64,000 bases of DNA from Pedobacter frigoris (lineage in GTDB: Bacteria > Bacteroidota > Bacteroidia > Sphingobacteriales > Sphingobacteriaceae), in contig NZ_SWBQ01000002.1 in assembly GCF_005116445.1 (NCBI RefSeq), positions 868,001 to 932,000 of the forward strand, in the 5' to 3' direction. The translations under genes were made by a program, and so were the position numbers. Positions within the stretch are counted from its first letter, which is position 1, and the number at the start of each line of letters is the position of its first letter. Shown here one piece after another: positions 60,801 to 64,000 of the stretch. Below the pieces are notes generated by a model. That model searched no databases. It was not told the origin of the DNA and worked only from the letters and a program-made list of their open reading frames with translations.

Positions 60801-62966
60801 TTATAACTTTTGCTGTACTGTTTTCACAACATCCTTTCCATTAGGATTTGCCATACGCATAAAATCTCCCATTACCTGCAAACTCTCATCTTCAATAAAA
60901 TCAAAGCTTTCTTCCTTCTTGATTTTATCTCCCTTTTTCAAAGCAGGTAAACCTCTTGAAGCTCTAAGCAGGTTTGTTCTCGCAAGAGATTTAGCCTCCA
61001 GGCTATCACGCTCAGCTTTCAGTTTAGCCTGATTTAAACTTACAGAAACTTCACCATCACGTTTCTTCACCTCAGCAAGATCTTCCTGCAGCATTTTATA
61101 ATCCAATGACTTCGCCATTCTTTCTTTGTGAAGTTTCACCAGTTCCGGTTTAACAGGGCTTAGGTTTGCAACAGGCGTATAATTAGATTTTGAGATCACA
61201 TCCCAAGGTAATGCAGACTTTTCGGTATCCTCACCAATTTTATCCATTGGATACAACGATGGAAATTCAATATCAGGCATTACACCTTTATGTTGTGTAC
61301 TACTGCCATTTACGCGATAAAATTTAGCCATGGTCAGGTTAATCTGTCCAAGCTGAGGAGTTGGATCTTCTTTACCACCAGGTAAGGTCTTAACTTTACC
61401 GCTGCTTACCAACGCAGCTAACTTTTGTAACATAGAAGGATTCACCAACTCATTCATATTAATAGAAGACTGCACCGTGCCTTTACCATAGGTTTGAGTA
61501 CCCATAATAATTCCTCTACCATAATCCTGAATTGCACCCGCAAAGATCTCAGAAGCAGAAGCACTAAGCCTGTCTATCATCACCCCAAAAGGTCCGCTCC
61601 ATGCTACACCATTACTTTTATCTTCGTGTACTTCAATGTCGTTTCTTAAATCTTTAACCTGAACAACCGGCCCTTTATCGATAAACAATCCCGTAAGGTC
61701 TATAGACTCCGTTAATGAGCCTCCGCCATTTGCCCTAAGGTCCATTACAATCGCATCTACTTTATCTTTATTCTTTAAAGTATCTATCAGCAACCTCACA
61801 TCACGAGTTGTACTCTTAAAGTTAGGGTCACCAGCTCTTGCAGCCTTAAAGTCAGCATAAAAAGCCGGCACAGTGATGATACCAATTTTGTATGCTTTTC
61901 CGTTCGACTGGATTGTTCTCACCTTTTTCTTCGCACTTTGATCTTCCATCACAATTTTCTCCCGCACCAGTTCAATGATCACTGGTTTAGCAGACAATTC
62001 CTGACCTGCAGGAATAATTTTCAGCCTTACTTTAGTTCCTTTCGGACCTTTTATTTTAGCTACCGAGTTTTCTATTCTCCAGCCAGTAATGTCTTCAAAC
62101 TCTCCACTTCCCTGAGCTACACCGATAATTCTATCACCTGCACTCAGCAATTTACTTTTAAAAGCAGGCCCGCCCGGAATTACTTCCCCGATTTTTAACA
62201 CTTCGTTCTCCAATTGTAATCTGGCACCAATACCTTCAAATGAACGTGCCATATCTTCATTAAATGCCTGTGCATTCGTTGGGTTAAAATAGTTGGTATG
62301 CGGATCAATTGTTTCTGTAAACGCATCCATGATCATCTGGAAAACGTCCTGGTTGTTGATCTTAGACGACTGTGATTTCAGACTTTCATAACGTTTGGTC
62401 AGGCCCTCCACATTTTTCTCGTCTGCAGTACCTGAGATCTTCAGGTTCACCAGCTCATACTTTACCCTTTTTTTCCAGATGTCGTTCAAAGCAGTAGAAG
62501 AAGCTGCCCATGGCATTTTTTCCCTGTCGAAAGTATAGGTCTCATTCTGACTAAAATCCTGTTTAGCTTTAATCTGGGCTAAAGCATAATTAATATATTC
62601 ATTGTATCTTTTCAGATAAACATTAAAGATATAGAAAGGAGCATTCAGGTCTCCGATTCTAAAATTATCATCCAGTTCATACCTGAATTTCTCAAATTCT
62701 TTAATATCGGAATCCTGGAAATAATAACGGTATGGATCAAGATCTTTAATGTATTTATCCAATACCAGAGAGGATATAGAATCATTGACTTTTATGCTCT
62801 TATAATTGTAGCGCTCTATCAGTGTCACAATTTCTTTTACAACAAGCGATTGTTTTTCGTCAGGCACAATATTAGTTACACCCTGAACCATTTGCTGTGG
62901 TTTCGGTGCAGCTTGACATGCAAGTACAGCGGCGGTAAAGGTTACCAATAATATTCTCTTTAACAT
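60801..62966 (-). CDS. prc: Tail-specific/C-terminal processing protease (S41), lipoprotein
   Basis: 721 residues from ATG 62966, which places a lipoprotein signal (MLKRILLVTFTAAVLACQ, Cys 17) correctly; ATG 62990 is an alternative. An N-terminal helical domain is followed by a PDZ domain (IGEVIPGGPAFKSKLLSAGDRI) and the S41 domain with catalytic Ser in SASASEIFAGAI and Lys in TYGKGTVQS. A C-terminal domain of DUF3340 type is likely. It trims or degrades envelope proteins from their C-termini. It is monocistronic. Confidence 0.94.
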   Translation of the reverse strand: MLKRILLVTFTAAVLACQAAPKPQQMVQGVTNIVPDEKQSLVVKEIVTLIERYNYKSIKVNDSISSLVLDKYIKDLDPYRYYFQDSDIKEFEKFRYELDDNFRIGDLNAPFYIFNVYLKRYNEYINYALAQIKAKQDFSQNETYTFDREKMPWAASSTALNDIWKKRVKYELVNLKISGTADEKNVEGLTKRYESLKSQSSKINNQDVFQMIMDAFTETIDPHTNYFNPTNAQAFNEDMARSFEGIGARLQLENEVLKIGEVIPGGPAFKSKLLSAGDRIIGVAQGSGEFEDITGWRIENSVAKIKGPKGTKVRLKIIPAGQELSAKPVIIELVREKIVMEDQSAKKKVRTIQSNGKAYKIGIITVPAFYADFKAARAGDPNFKSTTRDVRLLIDTLKNKDKVDAIVMDLRANGGGSLTESIDLTGLFIDKGPVVQVKDLRNDIEVHEDKSNGVAWSGPFGVMIDRLSASASEIFAGAIQDYGRGIIMGTQTYGKGTVQSSINMNELVNPSMLQKLAALVSSGKVKTLPGGKEDPTPQLGQINLTMAKFYRVNGSSTQHKGVMPDIEFPSLYPMDKIGEDTEKSALPWDVISKSNYTPVANLSPVKPELVKLHKERMAKSLDYKMLQEDLAEVKKRDGEVSVSLNQAKLKAERDSLEAKSLARTNLLRASRGLPALKKGDKIKKEESFDFIEDESLQVMGDFMRMANPNGKDVVKTVQQKL

Positions 62967-63085
62967 CTCTTTAACAATTTTAAAATCCATTTTTATAATC
63001 CACACTAATATGATACCAATTTCACAAATAAACAGAAAAGAGACAGGATTATTACTGTCTCTTTTCTGTAAACTTAGTAAAATTA

Positions 63086-63769
63086 TTAAGACTTTCTTGT
63101 CGTTGCTTTGGTAGGAATCAAAGCTCTGGCTTCCCTGATCTGGTTTTTAAACACACTTGTATTTGCAGATCTGGCTAATAACTCAGCCCTGTTTATGTCC
63201 CTTGAGGCCATGGTATATTCCTTTTTCCTGATCTTAACGTGCGCAATACCAAGAACCGACTCGATGTAACTATTGTTACTTCCTATTTGCTTGGCAAGTA
63301 TACCCTGCTGTGTATAAAACCACATAGATTGGGTAAGTTTATTTGAGGCCAGATATATTTTCCCCAGCTGACTATATGACTCCATCTGCCCGGTTTTACT
63401 GCCAATTTTTGAATAATTTTTCAAAGCGACATTCAGCACAACCTGCTCTGCTTCTGTATAATGGGACTGGAGATAATGAACATTACTCAGTCGCATCAAA
63501 GCAGTTCCATAACGGCTAAATTGTTTCGAGCTATTGTATTCAAAAGCAGCCTTTCCAAACAAAGTTACAGCCTCATCGTAATCCCCCTTCTTTTCATTTT
63601 TTTCCGCTTCTGCAAAATAGGCATTGCCATCCTCTTCATCCAGACTAGACACTGCAATGTTAATTGCACTGCTCACAGGTGGTTCCTGTGGCGGCACAAA
63701 ATGACTCGTTTGTGTCATGGCCCGGTTAGAAATAACCAGAAAAATAATTGCTAACCAACTCTTATTCAT
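63086..63769 (-). CDS. Secreted TPR protein
   Basis: 227 residues. A signal peptide ends RAMTQ (~residue 20). From about residue 50 several tetratricopeptide repeats are visible (AYFAEAEKNEKKGDYDEAVTL, then SNVHYLQSHYTEAEQV and LGKIYLASNKLTQSMWF). It probably scaffolds proteins in the periplasm. No fused catalytic domain is present. A TACTTTTG box is found 17 nt upstream. Confidence 0.85.
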   Translation of the reverse strand: MNKSWLAIIFLVISNRAMTQTSHFVPPQEPPVSSAINIAVSSLDEEDGNAYFAEAEKNEKKGDYDEAVTLFGKAAFEYNSSKQFSRYGTALMRLSNVHYLQSHYTEAEQVVLNVALKNYSKIGSKTGQMESYSQLGKIYLASNKLTQSMWFYTQQGILAKQIGSNNSYIESVLGIAHVKIRKKEYTMASRDINRAELLARSANTSVFKNQIREARALIPTKATTRKS

Positions 63770-63785
63770 TGCGCTAAAGATATAA

Positions 63786-63793
63786 CAAAAGTA
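63786..63793 (-). promoter_or_regulatory. -7 box TACTTTTG of the TPR gene
   Basis: Exact TAnnTTTG on the minus strand, ending 16 nt before ATG 63769. Confidence 0.45.
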
Positions 63794-63838
63794 TTAAACA
63801 ATCATGTTTTCTCCAAATTAGTCCCTTTTGATGATCAT

Positions 63839-63999
63839 TCATCTTTCGTGTTTTCTTTGCTAAATCGGTATAGAAATTTATTTGAGCCAATCCGCAAAGC
63901 AATGAATTGTCCTTTTGTGTCTGATTTTTCGATAAACACCCTGTCCCTCTCGACTTCCTGCCTCGTTTGTGTTGGCCTCGATTCCATTAATCCAATCAT
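63839..63999 (-). CDS. Short or truncated hypothetical protein at window end
   Basis: The minus strand is open from the window edge to TGA at 63839-63841. An ATG at 63999 would give 53 residues: MIGLMESRPTQ..., then VFIEKSDTKGQFIAL and NKFLYRFSKENTKDE. It may be complete or the C-terminal end of a longer gene. I recognise no family. The composition looks protein-coding (mixed polar/aromatic, no low complexity). Confidence 0.45.
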
Positions 64000-64000
64000 T

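Noticed and set aside
1..64000. CRISPR array, tRNA, rRNA or insertion sequence
   Set aside because: No regularly spaced direct repeats, no cloverleaf-like segment in the few gaps, and no transposase or integrase reading frame were seen.

Overview
The window looks like chromosome of a Bacteroidota, most likely Sphingobacteriaceae close to Pedobacter (inference from content; no marker gene such as 16S is present). The reasons are the moderately low GC, many outer-membrane and SusC-like receptor modules, families typical of that phylum (GLPGLI, DUF5687, DUF5690, DUF3127, BlaI/M56 with TonB domains, b558-type SdhC), and repeated promoter boxes of the Bacteroidota type TAnnTTTG instead of E. coli-like -10 boxes. 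There is no rRNA, tRNA, insertion sequence, prophage or CRISPR array. It is a gene-dense, vertically organised housekeeping region with several envelope and signalling modules.

Layout. 1-2.8 kb: truncated LytS-type kinase, divergent from a tiny membrane peptide and a two-gene ABC exporter. 2.9-5.4 kb: BlaI repressor and an M56 sensor protein carrying TonB domains, with tandem palindromes upstream. 5.5-9.0 kb: succinate dehydrogenase sdhCAB (minus strand). 9.1-10.3 kb: a thioredoxin-like lipoprotein gene broken twice at A tracts. 10.3-15.1 kb: DegP-type protease, dapF, and a PIF1/RecD-like helicase. 15.2-19.0 kb: an outer-membrane barrel protein and a GLPGLI protein behind a copy of the BlaI-type palindrome. 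19.0-23.1 kb: RprX/RprY-like two-component system and a frameshifted DUF5690 transporter. 23.4-26.7 kb: MazG-like hydrolase, DUF3127 protein, THUMP methyltransferase and hypotheticals. 27.0-29.8 kb: HD protein and a two-gene radical-SAM DNA-repair cassette with a palindrome over its promoter. 29.9-32.7 kb: PhoR-like kinase and DUF47-Pit phosphate uptake. 32.6-37.0 kb: ECF sigma, transmembrane anti-sigma-like mosaic, and a divergent vWA protein with a DUF4197 lipoprotein. 37.1-46 kb: DEAD helicase, rarA, DUF5687 ABC exporter, OmpA lipoprotein, oxidoreductase, M90 peptidase and hydrolase. 46.1-49 kb: TonB receptor and a His/Cys-rich small protein. 49.1-54.5 kb: TetR-UbiB pair, response regulator, Ku and hisS. 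54.7-57.4 kb: pyruvate dehydrogenase E2 and E1-alpha. 57.8-64 kb: NlpC/P60, CapA, SPFH, Prc protease, a TPR protein and a truncated ORF.

The most interesting points are: (i) one palindrome type (ACTAA-N4-TTAGT) before blaI/M56 and again before the barrel-GLPGLI operon, suggesting a small BlaI regulon; (ii) proteins that reuse carboxypeptidase-like and TonB-receptor plug modules without a barrel, in the M56 sensor, the anti-sigma-like protein and the vWA protein; (iii) a perfect 11-bp-arm dyad on the promoter of the radical-SAM repair cassette; (iv) TTAACA repeats resembling a Pho box before DUF47-pit; (v) two genes interrupted by homopolymer indels; and (vi) five convergent gene pairs whose stop codons interlock. 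All functional statements come from reading motifs by eye; no database search was possible.
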